Assembly: GCA_964369685.1 (NCBI GenBank)
Contig: CAYJFB010000001.1
Coordinates: forward strand, 1-64,000
Origin: Avidesulfovibrio sp964369685
GTDB taxonomy: Bacteria; Desulfobacterota; Desulfovibrionia; Desulfovibrionales; Desulfovibrionaceae
DNA: 64,000 bases
Direction of reading: 5' to 3'
Shown piece after piece: positions 55,408 to 64,000 of this stretch (the first letter of the stretch is position 1; every line of letters begins with the position of its first letter). Made by a program: the position numbers and the translations under genes. Under the pieces are notes generated by a model, which searched no databases, had not been told where the DNA came from, and saw only the letters and a list, made by a program, of their open reading frames with translations.

Positions 55408-56024
55408 AGCCTTTTTAGAGCGTGTTCACACTCTCTAAATTGATGTTTTTTTTTGGGGGGGGAATAATGCTCACCCCCCCCTTGAACTTGCGGTGCATTC
55501 CTGTGCTTCACACCGTTTATTACGTCGCAGTGTATATTGCTTTGCGGAGCATGGTTTACTTAAAAAAATATAAATAACCATGAATAGTACGTAAAATACT
55601 TTCTTTAGAAGTCGCCTCTGAGATTTTTATCTTGAGTTTTCTAAAAATTTTATTTGTAACGCGCAAAGAAATTCGCGCGAGTCTACTTTTGTACAAAATA
55701 TTGTTCTTTCCATTGCAAATACAAAGCATTCACAAAAATACACATTTTGTTTGTATTCTAAAAGAAATGCTTGACAGCATTATTTTTTATTATGTATTGA
55801 AAAAACATAACAATCTGAAAGGTGTTGTTTTTTCATACTATCTATGTATGCTACACAACATGCGTCTTGTAAATATCAAGGAGGTGTTGAGGTTTGCTTT
55901 TTTTGTTCATGTTGTTTGTGTGACATATGCAGTACAGTTCTCTCCTTTAACCTGATAGAATATATATTTTATAGGTTGGTTTGGAGTGTAAAAGTCTAGA
56001 AAATATCAAGAAGGAGTCTAGAAA
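55408..56024 (+). other. 617-bp gap after murJ: hairpin, degraded repeats, AT-rich DNA
   Basis: First comes the hairpin TTAGAGCGTG/CACACTCTCTAA (55415-55438), whose arm resembles the start of repeat family 2, followed by a T-run. A degraded family 1 copy follows (a G8/C8 pair around 55455-55481 and TTGCGGTG-like arms). The rest is AT-rich. TCTAGAAAAT occurs twice just before mipA (55996 and 56017), and AAATATCAAGGAGG-like purine motifs recur. No convincing gene is seen. Confidence 0.6.
55415..55455 (+). terminator. Terminator candidate after murJ
   Basis: A stem of about 10 bp with a two-base bulge is followed by T-rich sequence (55445-55454). It ends the murJ transcript. Confidence 0.55.
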
Positions 56025-56846
56025 ATGCTTGTTTGTCATTTAGGTAAAAAGTTTTTTATTGTCTGCTTCGTTTTTTCCCAAACCGTCACTCTTTGTTATG
56101 GCAACAGTTTCTTTGCAGAGAGCACTTTTACTCTTGGCTTGGGTGCTGCTATTAAAACATCTGAATATAGAGACACAGAACACCGTATACTGCCCATGCC
56201 TATTGTGCAGTTAGATAGCGGACGTTTTTTTTGGCATGGACTCAGCGGTGGTGGGTACATTTTACAAAGTGCTTCACACAACTTGGCGTTAACGTTTTCA
56301 TATATTGATCAAGAATTTGATCCGCAAACAAGCAATAATGTAGCCATGCAAAAGCTTGATGCACGGGATCCTTCGTTTGGTGTCGGTAGCAGTTACAGTT
56401 TTTCTAGCGTTGTAGGTAAAATAAAAGTTGCGGTAACATTTGATATTCTTGATAAAAGCGACGGCATGTTCTTTGATGCAACCTATATGTTTCCTGTAGA
56501 ATTTACCCGCAAGCCCGCTTCGTCACAAAGTCGTAGTTCGCTGATCTTTTTTCGTAAAGCCACATTCACGCCATATATCGGGATCAATTGGACAAATGAT
56601 AAGTATAATACCTATTATTATGGTGTGAGTTCTGCAGAGGCAGAACGTAGCGGTTTTAATGAATATTCTGCCGATAACGAGATTTCACATTATGCGGGAG
56701 TCAATTTAAATGTGCAACTTCTTGATCGTTGGAACATCTATTTCAACAGTCAATGTTCATGGTTGGGCGATGAATTGAAAAACAGTCCCATTGTTCAAGA
56801 AGACATGACATTCACTTTCGGTGGAGGGGTGGCCTATTCATTTTAA
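56025..56846 (+). CDS. MipA/OmpV-family outer-membrane protein
   Basis: 273 residues. An N-terminal signal peptide ends near residue 26. The mature part alternates beta-strand-like sequence, and the C-terminus ends in GGGVAYSF with a terminal Phe as expected for an outer-membrane barrel. The layout suits MipA/OmpV (MltA-interacting scaffolds or small-molecule barrels), but the exact function is open. AAGGAG is 8 bases before the ATG. Confidence 0.8.
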   Translation: MLVCHLGKKFFIVCFVFSQTVTLCYGNSFFAESTFTLGLGAAIKTSEYRDTEHRILPMPIVQLDSGRFFWHGLSGGGYILQSASHNLALTFSYIDQEFDPQTSNNVAMQKLDARDPSFGVGSSYSFSSVVGKIKVAVTFDILDKSDGMFFDATYMFPVEFTRKPASSQSRSSLIFFRKATFTPYIGINWTNDKYNTYYYGVSSAEAERSGFNEYSADNEISHYAGVNLNVQLLDRWNIYFNSQCSWLGDELKNSPIVQEDMTFTFGGGVAYSF

Positions 56847-56908
56847 AAAAGTGTATACGGTCGTTTAAGGAAGAAAAACGGGCTTTGAAGGGGCGGTGTA
56901 TAGATATA

Positions 56909-56972
56909 TAACCGAAAAAGCCCGTGAAAAGATGACGCAGAGAAAAACGAAAAAGCGTGTTTGACAACTCTG
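56909..56972 (-). repeat. Dispersed intergenic repeat, family 2
   Basis: On the minus strand this reads GTTGTCAAACACGCTTTTTC, then the TCTCTGCGTCA module and a second CTTTTTCGGTTAT module. It lies in the convergent gap between mipA and tamA. Confidence 0.75.
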
Positions 56973-56973
56973 T

Positions 56974-58938
56974 TTAAAATGTTTGTCCAATATTAATATA
57001 TAAATGTATATTGTGCTTGTTGTCTCGGGGATTCAAAGGCATGGCAAAATCCACGCTGACCGGCCCTATAGGACTATAATACCGAAAACCAAGACCGGCT
57101 CCCCAACGTATTTCTTGGTTTAATTTCGGCCAAAGCGTGTCATACACCATCCCCCCATCCAAAAAAGGTACTATCCCAAACGATTCAAACAATTTGAGCC
57201 GCAGTTCGGCACCGAGATCCAACAGTGACAGTCCCCCCTCGGGATCACCGACACTATTGCGTGCGCCGATAGTCTGATAATCATAGCCGCGTACCGAACC
57301 GCCGCCCCCTGTATAAAAACGCAATGAGCCCGGCAGACGTTGCAGATTGTTGTCAGGCGTGCCAAAAATTGATCCCAAACGAGCACGAGCGGCAAACACA
57401 ACTTTATCCGGAGTTTCTTTTGTTGCCAGACTGCTGAAGGCATGATAACCACTGATTGAAAAAAGACCTTTTAACACACTGAAAACATTTGCTTGGTAAC
57501 TGCCAAACCATGGTGTGACTGTCAGTTGCACACGCGCACCTGCAGTAGGGTTTAAAAGATCGTTACTGCCATCGTAACGAACACTTGTCGGAAAACCCAG
57601 CAAATACACATCTTGCCAACCGGCATTGTTTTCATTGAGCCGTCCTACTTGTCCGGCCGCATGAATGCTTGCCCACCAACGGCGAGAAAATTGACGCTCC
57701 AAACCCAATTCGGCACCGAATGCTTCAAGCTCGTAGCTTTCCGTGCTATAACGCATGAGTTCTGTGCCTGCAACAAGATTTTGATTTTTTTGAATAAAAG
57801 ATGGTTTTTTAAAATCGAGGCGTAGACCTTGCTGTTCCCGTGTTATGGGAGCACTGACGGTGAACTGTTCTCCTGCACCAAGAAAATTAAAATGTTTCCA
57901 GGCGGCATGAATACCAAAACCTTCATTGCTGGAATATTGTAAACCACCACTCACGCGTCTTGCGGGACGCTCTCGTAAACGGACTTGAACAGGCAATCGA
58001 TTGTCTCTCGCGTCTTCAGGGTTGCCCGCTTCTACAATGATTTCATTAAAAAGATTTGTGCGTTGTAATTCTTCAATATAGACATCAAGACGATCCGCAC
58101 GCCAAACATGACCTTCTGTCCATGGTGTCAAATGTTCCAAATAGGCGCGCTCCACCGATTCGGCGCCTTCAATTTGTAAGGCACCAAAATAGAAAAAAGA
58201 TCCCGTATCAACAGTGATTTCAGGTTCAAGCGTATTCCGTGAAGGGTAGAGCAAATAACGCGTTTTTTTTATTTCAGCGAAAGGAAAACCGTGTTGTTGT
58301 AACCATATGGGCACTGCGTCCACTGCCGCTGTAATGGTTTCGGTTTCTACAGGCGCGTTTTTTTCAAGGCCAAAATCTTCTAAACTGCGCGGTATATTGT
58401 TTATTATTTTTGTGGCTCGTGCGTCTAACGTGTTTTTTTGCGGTATAATATAATGCAACACCGAAGAGGTCACAAGAAAACGTTTTCTTGGCACAAGAAT
58501 AATATTGATTTGTACAGGTTGTGTTTTCCAATCAATGTTATAACGCACTTGTCCGCGATAATAACCTCGCGATTGCAAGAATTTTTCGGCAAGCGTGATG
58601 TCATCGACAATGCGGCGTTCAAGGGCTACGCGACTGTCCGGCGGCGTATTGTGCAGTGCTTCGAGTTGACTGATTTTTTCAAAGTCGGTTTGAAGCGTTG
58701 TTGCGTCTTCAGCAGTGATGATATTTCTTTTTACGCCGTTGACAGTGATTGTCAGTAGATATGGAATGGGACTGGCTTTGATGCTACTGCTTGAAGCCTC
58801 GGCATCTTTTTGTATTGTTTGCAATGGATTGTCTTGTGTTACACTTCCCCACCCAAGCAAGCCGCAACCGTTGATAAATACAGAGAAAAAACATGAAAAA
58901 CATAAAAAAAACAGCTTGTTGTAGCGTTGAAAAAACAT
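56974..58938 (-). CDS. tamA: TamA-like outer-membrane assembly protein (Omp85 family)
   Basis: 654 residues. Three POTRA-like domains in the first half are followed by a C-terminal 16-strand barrel with G-GGGSVRGYDYQTIG, the Omp85 signature, and a C-terminal Phe. The N-terminal signal ends at an apparent lipobox INGC, so the mature protein would be lipid-modified, unusual for this family. The ATG at 58938 gives a clean signal. A GTG at 58989 overlapping the coaX stop is an alternative. Neither has a clear ribosome-binding site. Confidence 0.85.
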   Translation of the reverse strand: MFFQRYNKLFFLCFSCFFSVFINGCGLLGWGSVTQDNPLQTIQKDAEASSSSIKASPIPYLLTITVNGVKRNIITAEDATTLQTDFEKISQLEALHNTPPDSRVALERRIVDDITLAEKFLQSRGYYRGQVRYNIDWKTQPVQINIILVPRKRFLVTSSVLHYIIPQKNTLDARATKIINNIPRSLEDFGLEKNAPVETETITAAVDAVPIWLQQHGFPFAEIKKTRYLLYPSRNTLEPEITVDTGSFFYFGALQIEGAESVERAYLEHLTPWTEGHVWRADRLDVYIEELQRTNLFNEIIVEAGNPEDARDNRLPVQVRLRERPARRVSGGLQYSSNEGFGIHAAWKHFNFLGAGEQFTVSAPITREQQGLRLDFKKPSFIQKNQNLVAGTELMRYSTESYELEAFGAELGLERQFSRRWWASIHAAGQVGRLNENNAGWQDVYLLGFPTSVRYDGSNDLLNPTAGARVQLTVTPWFGSYQANVFSVLKGLFSISGYHAFSSLATKETPDKVVFAARARLGSIFGTPDNNLQRLPGSLRFYTGGGGSVRGYDYQTIGARNSVGDPEGGLSLLDLGAELRLKLFESFGIVPFLDGGMVYDTLWPKLNQEIRWGAGLGFRYYSPIGPVSVDFAMPLNPRDNKHNIHLYINIGQTF

Positions 58939-58985
58939 GATTCGTGTTTTTTTTGTTTTTGCAAGACAATATCTGGTGTTACGAT

Positions 58986-59789
58986 TCACTGGTTGGTTTC
59001 CATGTGTAAGAGGCGTAAACCTTCAAGGATGAGGTCGGGTTTGAGTTCATTAATGTGTTCACTCATACCGAATAACGCAGAGGCAAAACCGCCTGTTGCA
59101 ACCACTTTACAAGGACTCGGCAACATGGTTTTCAGACGTGCGCATAAGCCGTCGGTCATGGCCGCAAAACCGAAAAGAAAGCCTTGATTCAAACTGGTCA
59201 CGGTATTTCGTCCGATGGCAAGGGTGTGTTCATCGGTCGTCAGAGGGATTTGTGGCAATTGTGCGGTGTTTGTTGCCAAGGCGTGTAAAGACGACAAAAC
59301 ACCCGGACAAATCAATCCGCCGAGATATTTGTTTTCGCTGACGCAATCAAAGGTTGTCGCCGTACCGAAATCAACGGAAATAACTCCGCGCACATCAGGA
59401 AACAGCCGCCGTGCCGCAAATGCCGCCACCAACCGATCCGCGCCGACTTCGGCAGGGCGTTCATAGCGGTTCTCGAGGGGGACAGGCACGTCACGGTGTG
59501 CAAAACGCGCCTGAACATGTAAAAAACGTTCACAAGCGTATTGTAATAGCGGATTCATGCGCGGCACAACCGAGCTGATTAAACACGCATTCGGAGGCGT
59601 GTCCGGTTCTTTTGAGTCGGCCGAACCTTCACGTTGTGCTTGTCTGAACAGCTCAAGCAAACGCAAACCCAACAGGTCGCCACCTTGTGTCGGATCCGTG
59701 GGTAAAGAAAATGTGGTTACCAAGCCGTCTTGATTTGCCAGACCTATTTTTAATGCAGTGTTGCCCACATCCACAAGCAAAAAACGCAT
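58986..59789 (-). CDS. coaX: Type III pantothenate kinase
   Basis: 267 residues. It phosphorylates pantothenate, the first step of CoA synthesis. The ASKHA-fold ATP motifs are DVGNTALK at residues 7-14, GADR, and DFGTATTFD near residue 130. It is 3 bp downstream of queF and probably coexpressed. Confidence 0.94.
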   Translation of the reverse strand: MRFLLVDVGNTALKIGLANQDGLVTTFSLPTDPTQGGDLLGLRLLELFRQAQREGSADSKEPDTPPNACLISSVVPRMNPLLQYACERFLHVQARFAHRDVPVPLENRYERPAEVGADRLVAAFAARRLFPDVRGVISVDFGTATTFDCVSENKYLGGLICPGVLSSLHALATNTAQLPQIPLTTDEHTLAIGRNTVTSLNQGFLFGFAAMTDGLCARLKTMLPSPCKVVATGGFASALFGMSEHINELKPDLILEGLRLLHMETNQ

Positions 59790-59792
59790 GAT

Positions 59793-60305
59793 TTATACAT
59801 CCCAACTGTGAGGTCTTTGTTCTTGACGCCATGCCGTCACGACACGACGTACGGCTTCAGCCTTTTGTGGATCGTCAATGTTTTTATATTCTTCTGCGAA
59901 TACATGAATGTGTGTGGCACCGCGTGGCGCAAACAAGCCCTTAACCCGACACCAAAGCGGTGCAAGTGCTGTGAGCATGTCGTCCAAAACAGCGTTGGCA
60001 ACAGTTTCCATAAAAGCCTGATGGTTGCGATACGCAAACATATACATTTTAAAGCTTTTTGATTCAACACACAACATATCTGGAATATATTCAACCACAA
60101 TGGTTCCAAAGTCAGGTTGACCCGTCACAGGACATAACGACGTGTATTCGGGATACGCAAAAGATACAATATAAGGGCGTTGTGGATATCGATTTGGAAA
60201 CGTTTCCAAGAGTTGTGCACAGGGGCCGCCTTGTATTGTGGGGATTTTTCCTGTACCGAGCACATGTAATTGGTCTGTGGTATCTCCACCATGTGTTATT
60301 GTCAT
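59793..60305 (-). CDS. queF: NADPH-dependent preQ0 reductase QueF
   Basis: 170 residues, the short YkvM type. It reduces 7-cyano-7-deazaguanine (preQ0) to preQ1 in queuosine synthesis. Catalytic residues are C58 and D65 in LCPVTGQPD. I prefer the ATG at 60305 because GGAG lies 6 bases upstream; the ATG at 60317 has no such site. The 237 bp upstream contain no gene. Confidence 0.93.
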   Translation of the reverse strand: MTITHGGDTTDQLHVLGTGKIPTIQGGPCAQLLETFPNRYPQRPYIVSFAYPEYTSLCPVTGQPDFGTIVVEYIPDMLCVESKSFKMYMFAYRNHQAFMETVANAVLDDMLTALAPLWCRVKGLFAPRGATHIHVFAEEYKNIDDPQKAEAVRRVVTAWRQEQRPHSWDV

Positions 60306-60542
60306 GTTTTGCTCCATGATTTATTTCTTTGAAACAGATTGAATAGAGCGCGTTATGAAACAGGATTCTTGAAAAAATATGGTCTCAAACGGGACTCTCA
60401 AAAAACGTGTTGTTTGTGTTACTTATAAACGAAGGATCCGCTGTTTGGCGTGTTTGCACGGCGCAGACGAAAACGGTGTTGATGCATCGCGCGGAAATGA
60501 ACGAAAGAGTTTGTTCGCGCGATGCAGGTGAAAACATGTCCT

Positions 60543-61817
60543 TTATTCTGCCAACAAGCGAGTGAGATCCTCAAGGGATTCACGACGACGGATGAGGCGT
60601 GCGTTGCCGTTTGCATCGATCAACACTTCTGCGGGTCTTGGGCGTTGGTTATAGCTTGAAGCCATGACAAAGCCATAGGCTCCCGCATCGAGCATAGCCA
60701 GAAGATCGCCTTGGCAGGCTTTGGGCAGTTCGCGATCTTTTGCCAAAATATCGCCGCTTTCGCAGATATTGCCCACAACAGTTTGCGGTATGAGTTGGGT
60801 ATCCGGTGTTGCGCCGTCACGATAGATTTCAATGTCATGAAAGGCATCGTACATCACAGGGCGCATCAGTTGATTAAAGCCGATGTCTGTGCCGACATAA
60901 CAACGAGTGCCGTTGTGCTTTACAGCCGTCACCGTACCGAGCAAGATTCCGCACTCTGCAACGAGGTAGCGTCCCGGTTCAACATAAAAATAGCCGTTGT
61001 AGTCGTTGGCGGCAGACCATGCGGTCAGGCGTTCGTGCAAGCCTTGTCCCAACGCGGCGCAGTCAAGGCGCGGTTGTTGTTCATATTTGTGATAAGGAAT
61101 CCCGAAGCCGCCTCCGAAATCTAAAACCTGTAAATCTTTACCGAGACCCGAACCGCGCAATTCAGAAGCGAGAAGCAGTAAAACATCAACAGCATCAAGA
61201 TAGGCTTGCGGTTCCATAAACAAAGAGCCGATATGTTGATTCAAACCGGCGAGTGTGAGCTTGTGTGCACTGAGAATGCTTTGCACTTGCGGCATGTCTT
61301 CGGGGCAGATGCCGAATTTGGTTTCTTTGCCTGCAGTGATCACTTTTTGGTGATGTCCCGCACCGATTCCCGGATTCATACGGATCATGACCCGTCCGCC
61401 CGGGCTGACTGTACCGTATTGTTCCAACTGTGCCAAAGAATCCACACTCAACAACAGGCCTGCCTCAGCAGCAATGCGCATTTCATCTGCCGAGACATTG
61501 TTACACACATACAAGATTTCATCTCTTTTGAATCCTGCGAGTGTGTTCATGTGCAATTCACCGGGCGACATGGCGTCTACCAGGCAGCCTTCGCTGCGTA
61601 TGATGCGCAACAATGCGGGATTGGTGTTGGCTTTGGCTGAGTAATTGACGCGAAATCCGGGATGGGCAGAAAGTTGTGTCAAATCACGACAACGTTGGCG
61701 CAATACCGATTCATTATACACATAAAGCGGTGAACCATATTGTTGAATAAGGGCATAGGGGGTGGTGTTGCCATAAAAATTGACGGCATCGGTGACTGCG
61801 GAACGAATGGTTGGCAT
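60543..61817 (-). CDS. lysA: Diaminopimelate decarboxylase
   Basis: 424 residues. This PLP fold III enzyme makes lysine from meso-diaminopimelate. The PLP lysine is K62 in NYSAKAN. The HIGS motif, a Gly-rich phosphate loop (GGGFG) and CESGD near residue 345 are all present. The ATG at 61817 follows GAGG; the ATG at 61850 has no ribosome-binding site. Confidence 0.94.
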   Translation of the reverse strand: MPTIRSAVTDAVNFYGNTTPYALIQQYGSPLYVYNESVLRQRCRDLTQLSAHPGFRVNYSAKANTNPALLRIIRSEGCLVDAMSPGELHMNTLAGFKRDEILYVCNNVSADEMRIAAEAGLLLSVDSLAQLEQYGTVSPGGRVMIRMNPGIGAGHHQKVITAGKETKFGICPEDMPQVQSILSAHKLTLAGLNQHIGSLFMEPQAYLDAVDVLLLLASELRGSGLGKDLQVLDFGGGFGIPYHKYEQQPRLDCAALGQGLHERLTAWSAANDYNGYFYVEPGRYLVAECGILLGTVTAVKHNGTRCYVGTDIGFNQLMRPVMYDAFHDIEIYRDGATPDTQLIPQTVVGNICESGDILAKDRELPKACQGDLLAMLDAGAYGFVMASSYNQRPRPAEVLIDANGNARLIRRRESLEDLTRLLAE

Positions 61818-61938
61818 GGTGTCCTCAAAAAGGCGGTACGCGACAAGCATCGCGTCGCATTGTGTTAAAAGTCAATAAAATCAAGACAAAAGAAGCTCTG
61901 TTCAAACGGTTTTGACATGCCTGAAAACACTCTGCCTG

Positions 61939-63201
61939 TCAAGATTTGGTCAGTGTTACGAGTTGTTCAGGTGTCGTTTGTTGCGGGGTCTCTTTTGTCC
62001 GACAAGGGCGTGTGCGTGGTTGTGCCCAAAGCCAAAAAAGACACGCTGTCAACGGTGTCCACAAAATAATCGTGACAAATGAAGAATGCTTTACGCCTGA
62101 ATGCCCGGGGATCAGAGCCATCCAAATGACAGGCATGATTGCAGAAAAGGCAAGAATGGATAAATCCCATTGAAGCTTTATTTTGTGCCGATAAAGACGT
62201 ACCCCAAGAAACACAAAAACCACAGCCCAAAGTTGCCATGCCGTGCGTTTGAGATTGTTGAATAATGCCAATAAAAACATGTCAACATTGCGTGTTGAAT
62301 ACGCATCAAATCTGACATCAAAAATCGCTTCGACAGAAGGAAGATACAGCCACGCCAAGCCCCATTTGCAAAGCCAAGCAAACAGAAACGCGCAACTCCA
62401 AACCACAGCACACCAAAAAGAATGTTTAAGAATAGCGAAAGATGAAAGGCCGTCATAATATCGCGTGAGGGCATAACAAAGCAACGGTAAACTGAGACTG
62501 AGACTGCCCATGGTCAAGAAGGAGACAAAGGCGTCGGCAACACCAAGCAAGGCAAACGCCATGAGCGGCAGAGGCTCTTTACCGAGTGTGACGGCAAGCG
62601 CACCCACAAGAACAACCCAAAATCCTGCAGCGTGTGTACTCAGTAAAAAAACATGGTGTGTCAAGGCAAACACATATCCGACAGCCATCACCGCACCCGC
62701 CCACAGCCCGATACGCCATGCCATTGCCAAACATAAAGCAAGGCAAAATCCCACACCAATCAAGCCCACAATCCAACGCACTTCGGTAAAAGAAAAAAAT
62801 GTATACAGCGGTATGACAACCAACTGATAGCCGTGGATATATCTGGGATACAGTTCTGTCGGTTCGGGAAAATCGTTGATAATGGCTTCTTGCAGAGCAC
62901 GGCATTCACCGTATACGGGAACCGTTGTCAGTTGTTCGAATGTTGGGCGTAGTGTTGCGGCAATGCCCAATCCCGCACATTCCGTAAACATATCCAGTTG
63001 TCTAAAAAGCAGGAAGTCTTTAGGGTAGTTTTCATTAAAAAAACCGTGTTGTTCAGCGTCGATGATGTGTTGTCGTATCGTATCTTTGGGGAATGCGCTC
63101 ACCCAAAACAATAAGATAAAACCCATCAACAAAAAAAGACAAACGGCAATCGGAATATGCCAGCCGCTCCTCCGAAGCCGTCTTTTTCCAAAGACAAGCA
63201 T
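61939..63201 (-). CDS. Polytopic membrane protein of unknown function
   Basis: 420 residues with about ten hydrophobic segments and few charges in the helices. The first loop after helix 1 is a roughly 100-residue polar stretch with conserved-looking FPEPTELYPRYIHGYQ. The layout resembles GT-C glycosyltransferase-like or similar membrane enzymes, but there is no recognisable motif. The ATG at 63201 has a GGAG ribosome-binding site. It is 129 bp downstream of pylD on the same strand. Confidence 0.7.
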   Translation of the reverse strand: MLVFGKRRLRRSGWHIPIAVCLFLLMGFILLFWVSAFPKDTIRQHIIDAEQHGFFNENYPKDFLLFRQLDMFTECAGLGIAATLRPTFEQLTTVPVYGECRALQEAIINDFPEPTELYPRYIHGYQLVVIPLYTFFSFTEVRWIVGLIGVGFCLALCLAMAWRIGLWAGAVMAVGYVFALTHHVFLLSTHAAGFWVVLVGALAVTLGKEPLPLMAFALLGVADAFVSFLTMGSLSLSLPLLCYALTRYYDGLSSFAILKHSFWCAVVWSCAFLFAWLCKWGLAWLYLPSVEAIFDVRFDAYSTRNVDMFLLALFNNLKRTAWQLWAVVFVFLGVRLYRHKIKLQWDLSILAFSAIMPVIWMALIPGHSGVKHSSFVTIILWTPLTACLFWLWAQPRTRPCRTKETPQQTTPEQLVTLTKS

Positions 63202-63330
63202 AGTTTCTCCGTTTCTGCTGTTCACATGGCGAACACGCATGAACACGCGTCGAAAAAAAGCGTATCAAGAGATGAGCAAGCTTGCAAGTGACCTCTGTAT
63301 CGTCAACATCAGTGTCTTTCTATGGAACAT

Positions 63331-64000
63331 TCATACAGCCCCAAGCAACATGACAGCCGTGCCCAATTGCAAGGGATCATGCCATAGATTGAGATTGTAC
63401 CCAACACGCAATGGCACTTCAGACCATAAACACGGGACACAAGGCGCGGCAACACACGCGCAAGCAGTCAACAGGTCGTGCGGAAAACATGTGTGTGTTG
63501 GGGCGGCATCCAAAACATTCGAAAAAGGCGGCAGTGTCGGCAAGGCTTCGGGTAAACACGCTTGTGCATTTGGCAATTGTCGGCACAGAGTCTGTGCTTT
63601 AGACACAATGAGATCACAGAGTGTCAGCGCATAGTTGTGTTCTGACAAGAAGGTTGCCGCCGCTTGTCCGACAGGGCCTGCCCCGAGCACGAGTGCGCGT
63701 TTTTCAAAGGTTTTTTGTTGTTTATTCATCGTATGGAGTACGGCGGCAAAGCCACGTCCTGTTGCCCAGCCGTTTTCTACAGATTTTTTTGTATGCACGT
63801 TTTCGGCAAAGAATTGTGTGTCATCGGCCCAAAGCAAGATGTCATCGTGTGCACGTCCTTTTTGAAACCCTGCCTCATCGGGCGGTAAACAGTGTGCTTG
63901 AAAACCTAAATGTTGTGCGATGGAAACCAAACTTTCCGCAAAACCAAGAATGACGCCTTCTCCCGAAGAAATTGGAATCACACCGACTCGCAGGCTTGCA
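63331..64000 (-). CDS. pylD: Pyrrolysine biosynthesis protein PylD (5' end outside the window)
   Basis: PylD oxidises 3-methylornithyl-lysine, using NAD, to give pyrrolysine after ring closure. The visible part starts in the middle of the N-terminal region (RVGVIPISSGEG, like VAVVPITSGDG of archaeal PylD). It continues with ADDTQFFAENVHTKK, NGWATGRGFAAVL and a Rossmann motif LVLGAGPVGQAAATFL, and ends with LWHDPLQLGTAVML, matching the family's HDPLEIGVATM. The frame runs off the window at 64000. Its neighbours pylB/C/S/T should lie outside. Confidence 0.9.
   Translation of the reverse strand, partial: ASLRVGVIPISSGEGVILGFAESLVSIAQHLGFQAHCLPPDEAGFQKGRAHDDILLWADDTQFFAENVHTKKSVENGWATGRGFAAVLHTMNKQQKTFEKRALVLGAGPVGQAAATFLSEHNYALTLCDLIVSKAQTLCRQLPNAQACLPEALPTLPPFSNVLDAAPTHTCFPHDLLTACACVAAPCVPCLWSEVPLRVGYNLNLWHDPLQLGTAVMLLGAV

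Noticed and set aside
55859..55954. 31-codon frame resembling a signal peptide before mipA
   Set aside because: Hydrophobic by base composition alone; no good ribosome-binding site at its ATG, and no mature part follows.
55632..55955. A 107-codon open frame after murJ
   Set aside because: It is AT-rich, without a ribosome-binding site or protein-like composition. It overlaps non-coding repeat-rich DNA and is probably chance.
1..64000. CRISPR arrays, tRNA genes, insertion sequences
   Set aside because: I saw no regularly spaced repeats, no cloverleaf with a GGTTCGA-type T arm outside genes, and no transposase-like protein.

Overview
The window looks like chromosomal DNA from a gut-type member of the Desulfovibrionaceae (Desulfobacterota). 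This is inferred from gene content and was not checked by any search. Pointers are the siroheme-synthase-domain/HemX/HemA cluster typical of Desulfovibrio, a pyrrolysine-biosynthesis gene (pylD) as known in Bilophila, an ethanolamine-microcompartment cluster, and a glutamate-decarboxylase acid-resistance module. GC content is moderate, below 50 percent by eye. I found no rRNA, tRNA, CRISPR array or insertion sequence.

Layout. 0-3 kb: early tetrapyrrole genes (precorrin-2 dehydrogenase type, hemX, hemA). 3-7 kb, minus strand: serine dehydratase, PTS enzyme I and a universal stress protein. 7-10.6 kb, plus strand: gadC, gadB and a DUF1269 membrane protein, ended by a strong terminator shared with the convergent gene. 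10.8-24.3 kb, minus strand: a 1289-residue hybrid histidine kinase, an unrecognised 569-residue protein, radA, an MFS transporter, and a second very large kinase-like gene cut in two only by a 100-N scaffold gap. 24.7-31.5 kb: surface polysaccharide genes (manC, galE, wbaP, a family 9 glycosyltransferase) with a glyoxalase-II-like hydrolase. 31.5-46.5 kb: a roughly 0.8 kb structured leader, then the S10-spc-alpha ribosomal block (rpsJ to rplQ, 29 genes including secY, map and rpoA). 47-50.3 kb: eutL, eutS, eutP and eutT. 50.4-55.4 kb: an Smr protein, a small unknown, an NtrC-type regulator and murJ. 56-64 kb: a MipA-like porin, a TamA-like protein, coaX, queF, lysA, a polytopic membrane protein and pylD, cut by the window end.

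The genes suggest an anaerobe living in an acidic, membrane-lipid-rich intestinal niche: glutamate-dependent acid resistance, ethanolamine use in a microcompartment needing adenosylcobalamin (EutT), corrinoid and heme supply through siroheme-type chemistry, and pyrrolysine for methylamine metabolism.

The least ordinary signals are: (i) an S10 leader with tandem hairpins and competing CTCCG/CGGAG pairings that reach the rpsJ ribosome-binding site; (ii) a kinase-like protein of about 1,514 residues that seems to have lost both phosphoryl-accepting histidines; (iii) a EutT with a long N-terminal tail bearing three copies of an LPxLPYxR-like motif; (iv) two families of dispersed intergenic repeats; (v) TAG as the stop of about a third of the ribosomal-block genes in a genome that makes pyrrolysine.
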